In this document: positions 36,421-44,392 of the stretch, piece by piece
Layout: the number at the start of each line of letters is the position of its first letter
How positions within the stretch are numbered: position 1 is the stretch's first letter
Assembly (NCBI RefSeq): GCF_020991365.1
Contig: NZ_JAJLRA010000012.1
Span: 62,001-126,000, forward strand
Reading direction: 5' to 3'
Source: Streptacidiphilus sp. ASG 303
GTDB lineage: Bacteria; Actinomycetota; Actinomycetes; Streptomycetales; Streptomycetaceae
Length of the DNA stretch: 64,000 nt
Translations under genes and position numbers: made by a program
The notes under the pieces: model-generated
The model's input: only the letters and a program-made list of their open reading frames with translations
What the model was told of the DNA's origin: nothing
The model's database searches: none

Positions 36421-39189
36421 TCAGAAATGGCTCTCCGGAGCCGTTCCCCAGGTGCTGCCGTCCTGGACGAGCAGGTCGGCGATGCCTCTGCCCTTCCGTT
36501 CCTCCTCTGCCTTCTCCGCGCCGGACGCCGCTTCGTCCTCCTGCTCCTCTTCCTCGTCGGGGAGCTCGTCGGCGTCCCCGCACATCAATCCGGGGTAACC
36601 CCCGCCAGGCCATACGCCGGCCTCGGAGGCGGCCGATCGGTTCGGTCTCCAGGCGGTGAGTCCGACGTGGTCCGGGTCGGGGCCACCGGGACGTCCTGCG
36701 GCCGCCGTCCGCGCAGCGGACGCCTCGTCGGCCCAGGCGCCGGCCGGGTCCGACGAGGCTCCCGCCGTGCGGACGGCGCGGTCCTCCTCGACGGGGATCC
36801 GCCACAGCAGGGGTACGAACGACGACCCGGCGTCGTCCCAGGCGGAGGTGTCCTCCTGGTCGTCCTCGGCGAACGGATCCGGCGCGGTGCGTGCGGCGGC
36901 CCCACGGGCCTCCGCCGACCCGCCCGAGGAGGCTGCCCCGTCCCTGCCGCTGCCGGCCCCTTCCGGACCGGACGGGCCGGCGGACGCGACCGCACCCCCG
37001 GCCGTGCGTGGGAGCACCGCCGCACCGTCCGCCCCGCCGGGCGCCGCGTCGGTTCGGCCGTCCGTGTGCCGTGACGCCGGTCCGCCGTCCGCCGAGGCCG
37101 CCGGCCCAGGGGCGCCCGCCGCAGCGGCGGACGTGCCGGTCGGCCAGGGGAGTCCGGGGCCCGGCGGTCCCTCCCGGCCAGGAGGCACGCTCTCCCGGCT
37201 GTGCCCTGCGCGCTCCCCGCTCGGCTGCGGCCCGCGGGACGCCGCGGTCGCACCCGGACCGCCCACGGGGCCCGCGAGTCCGCCTGCCAGGGGGGCGAAG
37301 AGGAGTCCAGCGCCCCCCGAGGCTGCCGCGGAGGTGAGCGCCTCCTCTCCCTCGTGGACGTCCGTCTCGCTTTCGTCGGTCCAGGGTTCGGTGCTCGGCT
37401 CCAGGAGTCCGGAGGCGTCGGGGCGCTCGCCGGCCTGGGCGCCGCCCGCGGCCGCGCCGCCCATGCCGCCCATGCCGGGCAGGTAGGGCATGCCGCCGAG
37501 GGGCGCGCCTGCTGCCGTGACGCCGGTGGCGGACTCCTCGCCGGGGGCGAGGACGGACTGCGCCGGTGTCCCCAGGTCCAGACCCTCCCCGCCGTGGGGG
37601 GCCGTGACGGCGGATCCTGCTTCGTCCCCCACGCCGACCCCGCCGGTCCAGGGTTCGGTGCTCGACTCCAGGAGTCCGGAGGCGTCGGGGCGCTCGCCGG
37701 CCTGGGCGCCGCCCGCGGCCGCGCCGCCCATGCCGCCCATGCCGGGCAGGTAGGGCATGCCGCCGAGGGACGTGGCGCCCCCCTCGCCGGCCAGCCCGGA
37801 CGAGCCGAACGACGAGGGGAGCCCGGACTCCGTGGACAGGTCCCCCGGGAAGCCCGCGGCCTCGCCGGTCGACAGCCCGGCTCCGGCGGCTCCCACATCG
37901 GCCCCGCCGCCGAAGGGCAGAGGGGACCCCGCCTCGCCCCAGGCGGACGGATCGGTCGACAGGAGGTTGCCTGCGTCGGAAAGGCTCCCGGACCCGGACG
38001 TGCCGGTTCCTCCGGAAAAGCCGAGAGGGCCTCCCAGGCCAGGGGGAAGCACGCCGGTATCGCCACCGGTGTCCGTGCTCCCCGTATAGGGCGGTGGACC
38101 CCCCAGTCCGGAGGAGTCCGGGTTCAGCGCGGAGTCCAACGCGCCGGGATCCAGCGATCCGCCACCGATCCCGTCGCCCCCGGCCCCGGCCCCGGTGGAC
38201 AGGTCGCCCGGGAAGGGCGGCGGGGCCCCCGATCCGCCGAGCCCGCCGATCCCGTCGCCCCCGCCGAGGCCGCCGTCCGCACCGATGCCGTCGCCCTTGG
38301 TGGAGAGACTCTTGGGGAAGGGCGGGGGGCTCCCCGCGCCTCCCAGGTCGCCGCCCCCGCCGCCGGTGGACAGGTTGTTCGAGAAGGGAGGCGGAGGCCC
38401 GTCGTTGCCCTTGCCGCCGGATCCGCCCAGATCGGTGTTGTTGCCGAGGCCGTTGATGCCGTTCTTGTCGTTGTTCCCGTCCCCGCCCGGCGAGTTCCTG
38501 TTCGGCGGCGGGATGGGCGGCGGTGCGACGACGGAGTCGATCGTGACCTGGTACTCATGCGCCAGGCTCTTGAGGACCGCTCTCATGTCCCTGGTCATCA
38601 TTTCCACGATCTGGGGCTTTTTGCTGATCGTGACGAGGCCGTCCGCTCCCGTCGACGCCCCGTTCTTGAGAGCCCATGCGGCGTAGTGCTGGTCGATCTG
38701 TACGATCAGGCTCTGTGCCCTGCTCAGGCTCGACGCGTTGTCCGCGAGCTGCTGGGGAACGGAGTTCAGCTTGGTGGATCCGCCGGAAAGGGCGTCGGCG
38801 TTCGCCTGGACCTGCCGGGAGAAGGTGGTGGCCATGTTGGCGAAGGACTCCGCGGCCTCGCCCTTCCAGGGGCCGTTCTCGCCTGCGAGGGCCTTCGCCT
38901 GCTCCTCCAGGCTCTTGGCGACCACCTCCAGGGTCTGCTGCACCTTGTAGAAGGCGTTTGCGGCCTCCTGCAGGGACTGGGGATTGGCGACCCCCAGCGC
39001 CCTCGTCGCGTTCTCCCCCTTGGACATGTCGCCTGCTGCCATGCCGACGATGGCGGCCCTGATCTGCTTCCAGTCCCAGGTGTCGTAGTCCGAGACGGAG
39101 AAGTTTCCGTAGGTGGGATCGCCGAAGAGCCCGCCGTTTTCTCCCTCGTTGAATCCGGTGTGTTCCTGATTTTTCGGCATGTCGTTCAC
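36421..39189 (-). CDS. PPE/WXG-like helical protein with long Gly/Pro/Ser-rich repetitive C-terminus
   Basis: 922 residues. The first 215 are helical with a WXG turn at Trp108-Lys109-Gly110 (GPWKGEAAESFANMATTFSR), resembling the N-terminal domains of PPE-type or long WXG100 substrates. From about residue 225 it is Gly/Pro/Ser-rich with many PPPF and LSTG units and a perfect-type repeat (GGMPYLPGMGGMGGAAAGGA). The end is acidic and Arg-rich (DELPDEEEEQEDEAASGAEK, AEEERKGRGIADLLVQD). No membrane segment. Probable T7SS substrate or surface protein, by context. The start is uncertain: GTG at 39189 (MNDMPKNQ) or ATG at 39180; neither has a strong ribosome-binding site. Confidence 0.75.
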   Translation of the reverse strand: MNDMPKNQEHTGFNEGENGGLFGDPTYGNFSVSDYDTWDWKQIRAAIVGMAAGDMSKGENATRALGVANPQSLQEAANAFYKVQQTLEVVAKSLEEQAKALAGENGPWKGEAAESFANMATTFSRQVQANADALSGGSTKLNSVPQQLADNASSLSRAQSLIVQIDQHYAAWALKNGASTGADGLVTISKKPQIVEMMTRDMRAVLKSLAHEYQVTIDSVVAPPPIPPPNRNSPGGDGNNDKNGINGLGNNTDLGGSGGKGNDGPPPPFSNNLSTGGGGGDLGGAGSPPPFPKSLSTKGDGIGADGGLGGGDGIGGLGGSGAPPPFPGDLSTGAGAGGDGIGGGSLDPGALDSALNPDSSGLGGPPPYTGSTDTGGDTGVLPPGLGGPLGFSGGTGTSGSGSLSDAGNLLSTDPSAWGEAGSPLPFGGGADVGAAGAGLSTGEAAGFPGDLSTESGLPSSFGSSGLAGEGGATSLGGMPYLPGMGGMGGAAAGGAQAGERPDASGLLESSTEPWTGGVGVGDEAGSAVTAPHGGEGLDLGTPAQSVLAPGEESATGVTAAGAPLGGMPYLPGMGGMGGAAAGGAQAGERPDASGLLEPSTEPWTDESETDVHEGEEALTSAAASGGAGLLFAPLAGGLAGPVGGPGATAASRGPQPSGERAGHSRESVPPGREGPPGPGLPWPTGTSAAAAGAPGPAASADGGPASRHTDGRTDAAPGGADGAAVLPRTAGGAVASAGPSGPEGAGSGRDGAASSGGSAEARGAAARTAPDPFAEDDQEDTSAWDDAGSSFVPLLWRIPVEEDRAVRTAGASSDPAGAWADEASAARTAAAGRPGGPDPDHVGLTAWRPNRSAASEAGVWPGGGYPGLMCGDADELPDEEEEQEDEAASGAEKAEEERKGRGIADLLVQDGSTWGTAPESHF
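37379..37768 (-). repeat. Near-identical direct repeats of about 123 bp
   Basis: 37379-37501 recurs at 37646-37768, offset 267 bp (89 codons), almost without mismatch. It encodes GGMPYLPGMGGMGG through ASGLLE(S/P)STEPWT. Confidence 0.85.
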
Positions 39190-39277
39190 GCTTTTCTGGC
39201 CGGCCCTTGGCCACTGGACACGGTTGGATCGGGCTCCGCGCCTGCATGGGAAAGCCTGCGAAGCTCAGAAGAGGGAA

Positions 39278-39307
39278 GTCGGCCACCCCTGCGAAGGGGT
39301 GGCCGAC
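39278..39307 (-). terminator. Terminator-like hairpin after the small WXG substrate genes
   Basis: GTCGGCCACCCC (39278-39289) and GGGGTGGCCGAC (39296-39307) make a 12-bp stem with a 6-nt loop, 40 nt downstream of the stop at 39347 on the minus strand. The following transcript bases are pyrimidine-rich (CTTCCCTCTTCT). Likely attenuates transcription toward the PPE-like gene. Confidence 0.7.
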
Positions 39308-39346
39308 AGCTGTGGAGTCGGCGGCGCCAGGAGAGGTCTCCTGCTC

Positions 39347-40066
39347 CTATTTCTTGTCGGACTTGTTGCCGGACCCGCCGCCGGAGTTCCCGCCCGAGTT
39401 CCCGCCGGAGTTCCCGCCGGAGTTCCCGCCGGAGTTTCCGCCCGAGTTCCCGCCCGAGTTTCCGTCGGAGCTGCTCCCCGAGCTCCCGCCCGAGCTCCCG
39501 CCTGATCCTGTGCCCCCCGGCACCAGATGCCCGAAGTGGCCGGCCGACGAGTACATGGCGTCGTCGAGGTCTTTCGCCTTCATGTCATTGGCTTCCGCAA
39601 GCGTCTTGTACTTCTGGCTGAGCTTCTGTATGCCTGCATGCAGCTCGGTCAGTCCCTTTTCGAGCTCCTCGAGCGCCATTGTGAAGTCGTGCTTGGCTCC
39701 CGAGTCGCCGTTGGGGCCGGTCACTTTCACGAGCATCTGATGGCCGTGGTAGAAGGCTCCGGGGGCGATGGCGACGTTCGCGAGCGCTTCCCGGGCATCG
39801 CTCACCGGCTTGATCAGCGTATGGATGTTGCTCGCGAACAGGTCCATCGACGGAGTGCTCACCGACGTGGTGCCGGACCCGGTCGACGACGACCCGGGTA
39901 CCGACGGCGGATTGAAGGGGTCGTTGGTGCTGAGACTTCCCTTCCCGCCGTGTGCGTCGGTTCCGCCATCCCATTGACCGGGTGTCGGCTGTCCATTACC
40001 CGACCCTGCCGGCCCTGTCGACTCTGTCGGCTCTGCCGAGTCCGATCCGGGCCTGGTCCTGCCCAT
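39347..40066 (-). CDS. WXG100-group helical protein with NSGG-repeat tail
   Basis: 239 residues. A Pro/Ser/Thr-rich N-terminus of about 70 residues precedes a helical region (MDLFASNIHTLIKPVSDARE, FTMALEELEKGLTELHAGIQ, LSQKYKTLAEANDMKAKDLD) of the size and spacing of WXG100/ESX-like proteins, although no clear WXG turn is visible. The C-terminus is a Gly/Ser/Asn repeat (SGGNSGGN...) ending GNKSDKK. ATG at 40066 lies 3 nt after the preceding stop, so the genes form one operon. Probably a secreted or surface-exposed partner of the two small Esx-like proteins (inference). Confidence 0.7.
   Translation of the reverse strand: MGRTRPGSDSAEPTESTGPAGSGNGQPTPGQWDGGTDAHGGKGSLSTNDPFNPPSVPGSSSTGSGTTSVSTPSMDLFASNIHTLIKPVSDAREALANVAIAPGAFYHGHQMLVKVTGPNGDSGAKHDFTMALEELEKGLTELHAGIQKLSQKYKTLAEANDMKAKDLDDAMYSSAGHFGHLVPGGTGSGGSSGGSSGSSSDGNSGGNSGGNSGGNSGGNSGGNSGGNSGGGSGNKSDKK
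39379..39468 (-). repeat. 12-bp tandem repeats encoding Asn-Ser-Gly-Gly
   Basis: About seven copies of GAGTTCCCGCC(G/C) (plus-strand reading), with a few third-position changes. In-frame and prone to copy-number change. Confidence 0.85.
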
Positions 40067-40069
40067 GGC

Positions 40070-40360
40070 TTACGAGTTCCAGAGCGCGGTTCCCGCGCGC
40101 TCGCCCGCGGAGTAGGCATCGTTGATCTCGCCCAGTGCGCGGTGGGCGATGAGCGCGAGCTGCCTCATCTCCTCGGCCCTCGTGTCCCAGTCGTTCTTGG
40201 CGACCGCGTAGGCGTCCTTGGTCGCCGCGTCCCATTCGGCGAGGTGCGCCCTGGCGCTCTCGTCGAGCTGCGTCAGGGTCTGCTTCAGCAGCTTCGTGAT
40301 GGCGTCCATCTCGCCGACCACGTGCTCGACGGAGTTCATGACGACAGAATAGGTTGCCAT
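40070..40360 (-). CDS. WXG100 family protein (Esx-like, variant turn, YxxxE export motif)
   Basis: 96 residues, the standard WXG100 length, predicted as a two-helix hairpin. The turn reads Trp43-Asp44-Ala45 (LAEWDAATKDAY), so the usual Gly is replaced by Ala. At the C-terminus Tyr83-Ser-Ala-Gly-Glu87 matches the Tyr-x-x-x-Asp/Glu secretion motif known for one partner of WXG100 heterodimers. ATG at 40360 follows AAGGAG. Encoded 46 bp after the other Esx-like gene, so a heterodimer is likely (established for ESX pairs, inferred here). Confidence 0.88.
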   Translation of the reverse strand: MATYSVVMNSVEHVVGEMDAITKLLKQTLTQLDESARAHLAEWDAATKDAYAVAKNDWDTRAEEMRQLALIAHRALGEINDAYSAGERAGTALWNS

Positions 40361-40406
40361 ATCCGCTCTCCTTGATGGCTGGTCCGGTCGTGCGGGTGCG
40401 TCGCGC

Positions 40407-40763
40407 TCAGAAACCCGGGAGGGCGGGAATCCTGGGGATCGTGGGGGTCGCCGCCATGGTCTGCATGACCGCCTGGGCCGCATCCTCGGTGTTGGAGTGG
40501 ACGCGGCTGTACAGGGCCTTGGTCTGGTTTACGTTCCCCGTCAGGCTCTCCAGGTCCGCGGCGATGGCGTTGAAGGACTCGCACCACTTCTCCATCGCCG
40601 ACAGGTAGATGGACGAGGCATCTCCCGTCCAGATGCTTCTGAGGGCCTGGATCTGGCTCGTCATCTGCGTCGACGTCCGCACGATCTCGGCGTGCGCGTT
40701 CTCGAAGTCCTGAGTGGCCCCCCCCAGGCCGGCGAGGTCGACCTGCGTATTCGCACTGCTCAT
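40407..40763 (-). CDS. WXG100 family protein (EsxA-like)
   Basis: 118 residues starting MSSANTQVDLAGLGGATQDF, with the canonical turn Trp45-Thr46-Gly47 (SIWTGDAS) between two helices. A C-terminal extension of about 20 residues ends IPRIPALPGF. No Tyr-x-x-x-Asp/Glu motif is visible, consistent with being the partner that lacks the export signal. ATG at 40763 has GGAAGGA upstream. It opens the substrate part of the locus, 227 bp after the AAA+ gene. Confidence 0.92.
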   Translation of the reverse strand: MSSANTQVDLAGLGGATQDFENAHAEIVRTSTQMTSQIQALRSIWTGDASSIYLSAMEKWCESFNAIAADLESLTGNVNQTKALYSRVHSNTEDAAQAVMQTMAATPTIPRIPALPGF

Positions 40764-40964
40764 GATGCGTCCTTCCGTGAATCGCCGGAGCGTGCCGGTG
40801 ATTGCAGGTGGGTCTGCTTCTCATCGTGGCGGCGGACCCTGCGGAGCAGGAACGCCAGGTCCGTCCTCTGCCTCGATGTCCCTGTGGTTCTGCCCCTATG
40901 GCTCCCCTGCCGGGACGTCGGCACGGGGCACTCCGGGCCGCGGGAGCGGGGAACCGCGAGGAAG

Positions 40965-40990
40965 GACCCGCAGCGTCTGCCGCACGGGTC
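40965..40990 (-). terminator. Hairpin directly at the AAA+ gene stop
   Basis: GACCCG (40965-40970) and CGGGTC (40985-40990), with inner GCAG/CTGC pairing, form a hairpin immediately after the stop at 40991. It may separate machinery from substrate expression. The rest of the 227-bp spacer to 40764 has no gene and probably carries the esx promoter. Confidence 0.45.
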
Positions 40991-43900
40991 TCACGAGTGC
41001 ACCAGCGAGGGGGGGGCGTGCTGCCGGGGCGCCGAGGAGGACGCCTCGCCTCTTCCGGCTGCGGTCGACCGCGCCTCCGCCCTGCTCGGCCCGGCCGGGC
41101 CTGCCACGGGCCGGGGCAGCTCCGCAGGCGTGATGGCCCGGGAGCGCGCCCGGACGCTGATGATCGTGGCGAGCCTGTGCGCGCGGTGGGCGCCGCCCGC
41201 GGCGGGCGCGGTCTCGAAGAACGCCGCCAGGGCGGGTCCCACCCCGTCGTCCACACGGTGGCCGAGTGCGGCAAGGCGACGACAAGTCAACTCGGCCATT
41301 TCGGAGGAAGCATAGGCGGGGAATCGGATGTACTCGGCGAACACCTCCGCCAGACCTGCCTGTTCGCGGACGAGGTCTTCCAGGTGCGGCGGACTGCCGC
41401 TCAGAACCAGCACCGGGCCGTGGGCCGCGGCGGCGGCCTCCGTCAACGCCCCGAGCACCGCGGTCCGCTCGTCCCCGGGGCGCTGCGCGAACTCCGGGTC
41501 GGCCTCGGCCACGAGCACCCCGCCGGCGGCCTCCTCGAAGACCGCGGCCAGGTGGTCGCCGGGCTGCCCGTCCCACTGCGCCGGGACGGCGGACAGGGCC
41601 AGCTGGTGGACGGCGCCCGTGGGGAGGAGGCCGAGTTCGGCCAGGCACCGCGCGTACAGCCCAGCGACGGCGCGCCGTCCGCTGCCGGGCTCCCCTTCGA
41701 ACACAACGTTCGCCGATCTCGCCGGCACCTCGCCGTGCCGGTGCAGCCGTACCAGTCCGTCCAGGCGCGTGCGCAGCGGCTCCTTGACGGCGTCGAGGCC
41801 GACCAGGCCGGCGAGCCGACGGACACCCGGGCTGTCCGCCCGCCGCTCCTCGTCCGGAGCTGCCTCCGGACCTGCCTCCGGAGCTGCCCCCGTACCCGGA
41901 TCCGGACCTGTTTCCCGACCCTCCTCCTCAACCGCCGGCGCGGGTTCCTGTTCGGTGGGGACGCCGACGTCGTCCGCCGTGAGGGTGCTCAGCTCCTCGT
42001 TGCTCCCGGGCGGGTCCACGGCCAGCCGGGAGGCCTGATTGCTGATCATCGTCTCGAAGACCTGGCGCGCCACGCGGCCGTTGCCGAACGTCGGGCCCTT
42101 GCGGACCTGCTCGAAGTAGCGGGAGAGCGCGTCCAGAGCCCCGGGGGAGAGCTCGTAGTAGTGCTTGGCGCAGAGCCCGGTCACGATGGTGACGAGCTCG
42201 GCGGGGCTGTAGTTGGGGAACTCCACGCTGCGGGCGAAGCGGGAGGCCATGCCCGGGTTCGAGGCCAGGAACTGGTCCATCTGCTCGGAGTACCCGGCGA
42301 CGATGACCACGATCTCGTCGCGGTGGTCCTCCATGAGCTTCATCAGCGTCTCGACCGCCTCCTGACCGAAGTCGGGGCCGGTGCCCCGCGACTGGTTGGT
42401 CAGCGTGTACGCCTCGTCGATGAACAGCACGCCGCCGAGAGCCCGGTTGAACACCTCGGTCGTCTTGATGGCGGTGCCGCCGATGATCTGGGCGACGAGG
42501 TCGGCGCGGGCGACCTCCACGATGTGGCCCTGGCTGAGGATGCCCAGTTCGGCCAGGACGGCTCCGTACAGCCTGGCGACAGTGGTCTTGCCGGTGCCGG
42601 GCGGTCCGGCGAAGACGAGGTGCCGGCTCATGGGGGGCATGGGAAGCCCCATCTCCATGCGCCGCTGCGTCATCTTGTTGACGTTGATCAAGCCTGTGAC
42701 CTCGCGCTTCACGCTCTCGAGGCCGACCAGTGCGTTCAGTTCCGCCAGCGGGCCGGTCCCGGTGTGCCGGTCCTGCGCCCGCTCCGACGCCGGGTCGTCG
42801 GTCTCCGCGGCCGTCCGGGCGCTGCCCCCGGTCCCCTCGCGCAGCCGCTCCACGGACAGCCGGCCGCCGGTCCTGAGCTGGTGGACGGCCTTCCCGCCGT
42901 TGTCCGAGACCTCGCAGTCGTGGATGCGGACCGACTCGTCGGTGTTGCACCTGATCCCGTCGCCGGCGTTGTCGAGGACGGTGCAGGTGGCGAGCTCGGC
43001 GCGGGCGGACGCCTGGATGTTCAGCCCGTGCCCGCGTGCGCCGGTCACCCGGCAGCCGGTCGCGGTGAGCGATCCGCCGCCGGCCACCCGGATGCCGTCG
43101 GTGTCGGAGCCGTTGAACTCGCTGTCGTTCGCCGACAGTCCGGCGTCCGCCCCGACCAGGACCCCGCAGTCCTGCACGGTCGACGACTCCAGCAGGGCCC
43201 GGGAGCCGCCCACCAGGGCGATCCCGGGTCCGCCGGGGGTGCGCACGCGGACCTCCGAGAGCCGGCCGCCGCTCCGCCGGTCCAGCTCCACGCCGTTGCC
43301 GCCGTCGAGCAGGATCTCGGCCCTCCGCAGGACGAGCTCCGCCTCGTCGAGCACCCGGACCGCGACGCCGCAGCTCCCGCCGACCGTCAGCTGCTCCACG
43401 TCCGCGGCGGCCCCGCCGGTGACGAGGACGGCGGCCTCGCGTGCGTTCCGCACGGTTAGGCCGCGGCACTGGGCCCTGCTGCCCGCCTCCACCGCGAGGC
43501 CGAGCGGGGTCCCCTCGACCCGGCAGCCCTCGAGCCCGAGCCGCGACCCCTCGGTGACCTGGATGCCGCTCCGTCCCGCCGAGGTGACGACGCAACCGCG
43601 CAGCACCGGTGCCGCGCCGCCGGAGACGTGGACCGCCTGACCGCCGGAGCCGGTGAAGGAGCAGTCGGTCAGAACCGTCTCGCCGCTGCTGGTGAGGTAC
43701 GCGTCCAGGGTGGCGCTCCGCTCCACCGACAGCCCGCTGACGTACGCCCGCCCCTCCTGCTCGACGGCGAGCGCCGGCTTGGCGCTGCGGCTGATCCGGG
43801 TGGACTCCACCGTGGCGGTGCCCCGCCCGTTGACGCAGACGCCGTTGCCGCCTGCCCGGTCGAGGAGGCACTCGCGCACCTCGAGCCGTCCGCCCTCCGC

Positions 43901-44392
43901 GACGACCACCGCCGAGGAGCCGGCCTCGGTGATCTGCGAGCGCTCCAGCACGTTGCCGCCGTCCGAGGTCACCACCACGCCGGCGCCCCGGGGGTTGGCC
44001 ACCTGGCAGTCGCGGACCGCCAGCGTCCCCCCGCCCCAGGCCAGGACGGCCGCCCAGGCCTCACCGGAGATCCGGCAGCCGTCGAGCGCCGCCTGTCCGC
44101 GCCGCACGTCCAGCGTCGGCGCCTCCGGGTCGGCGCAGGACAGCACCAGGCCCGACAGCTGTACGGCCTCGGCGTCCACGACCACGGTGCTGCCGGACGC
44201 CGAATGGATGTGGACGGTGCCGCCGGCGTCCTCCGCGACGAGGCTCACGGCACGCCGCAGGTGCAGGCTCTCGTCGTACCGCCCGGGAGCCACCGTGATC
44301 AGCGCGCCCTCGGCGGCGTCGGCCAGCGCGTCGGAGATGGAGCGGTAGGCGCCCCGGCGGTCGGCGGAGACCACCATCACCGGGCGCGTCAC
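40991..44392 (-). CDS. Right-handed beta-helix / AAA+ ATPase fusion (EccA-like)
   Basis: 1133 residues in three parts. Residues 1-490 are short Val/Gly/Cys-rich rungs (LEVRECLLDRAGGNGVCVNG and similar), typical of a right-handed parallel beta-helix. Residues 540-790 are a CbxX/CfxQ-type AAA+ domain like the ATPase of EccA: Walker A GPPGTGKTT with Lys602, Walker B LFIDEAYTL with Asp659-Glu660. Residues 860-1100 are a second AAA+ copy that is degenerate: Walker A reads GEPGSGRR and Walker B LVAEADPEF. EccA normally carries an N-terminal TPR region that binds substrates; the beta-helix replaces it here. GTG at 44392 overlaps the upstream stop (GTGA). Likely a cytosolic substrate chaperone or unfoldase (inference). 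Confidence 0.85.
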   Translation of the reverse strand: MTRPVMVVSADRRGAYRSISDALADAAEGALITVAPGRYDESLHLRRAVSLVAEDAGGTVHIHSASGSTVVVDAEAVQLSGLVLSCADPEAPTLDVRRGQAALDGCRISGEAWAAVLAWGGGTLAVRDCQVANPRGAGVVVTSDGGNVLERSQITEAGSSAVVVAEGGRLEVRECLLDRAGGNGVCVNGRGTATVESTRISRSAKPALAVEQEGRAYVSGLSVERSATLDAYLTSSGETVLTDCSFTGSGGQAVHVSGGAAPVLRGCVVTSAGRSGIQVTEGSRLGLEGCRVEGTPLGLAVEAGSRAQCRGLTVRNAREAAVLVTGGAAADVEQLTVGGSCGVAVRVLDEAELVLRRAEILLDGGNGVELDRRSGGRLSEVRVRTPGGPGIALVGGSRALLESSTVQDCGVLVGADAGLSANDSEFNGSDTDGIRVAGGGSLTATGCRVTGARGHGLNIQASARAELATCTVLDNAGDGIRCNTDESVRIHDCEVSDNGGKAVHQLRTGGRLSVERLREGTGGSARTAAETDDPASERAQDRHTGTGPLAELNALVGLESVKREVTGLINVNKMTQRRMEMGLPMPPMSRHLVFAGPPGTGKTTVARLYGAVLAELGILSQGHIVEVARADLVAQIIGGTAIKTTEVFNRALGGVLFIDEAYTLTNQSRGTGPDFGQEAVETLMKLMEDHRDEIVVIVAGYSEQMDQFLASNPGMASRFARSVEFPNYSPAELVTIVTGLCAKHYYELSPGALDALSRYFEQVRKGPTFGNGRVARQVFETMISNQASRLAVDPPGSNEELSTLTADDVGVPTEQEPAPAVEEEGRETGPDPGTGAAPEAGPEAAPDEERRADSPGVRRLAGLVGLDAVKEPLRTRLDGLVRLHRHGEVPARSANVVFEGEPGSGRRAVAGLYARCLAELGLLPTGAVHQLALSAVPAQWDGQPGDHLAAVFEEAAGGVLVAEADPEFAQRPGDERTAVLGALTEAAAAAHGPVLVLSGSPPHLEDLVREQAGLAEVFAEYIRFPAYASSEMAELTCRRLAALGHRVDDGVGPALAAFFETAPAAGGAHRAHRLATIISVRARSRAITPAELPRPVAGPAGPSRAEARSTAAGRGEASSSAPRQHAPPSLVHS

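Noticed and set aside
39379-39468. Short regular repeats that might be a CRISPR or VNTR locus
   Set aside because: They are 12-bp in-frame codon repeats inside a coding sequence with no spacers.
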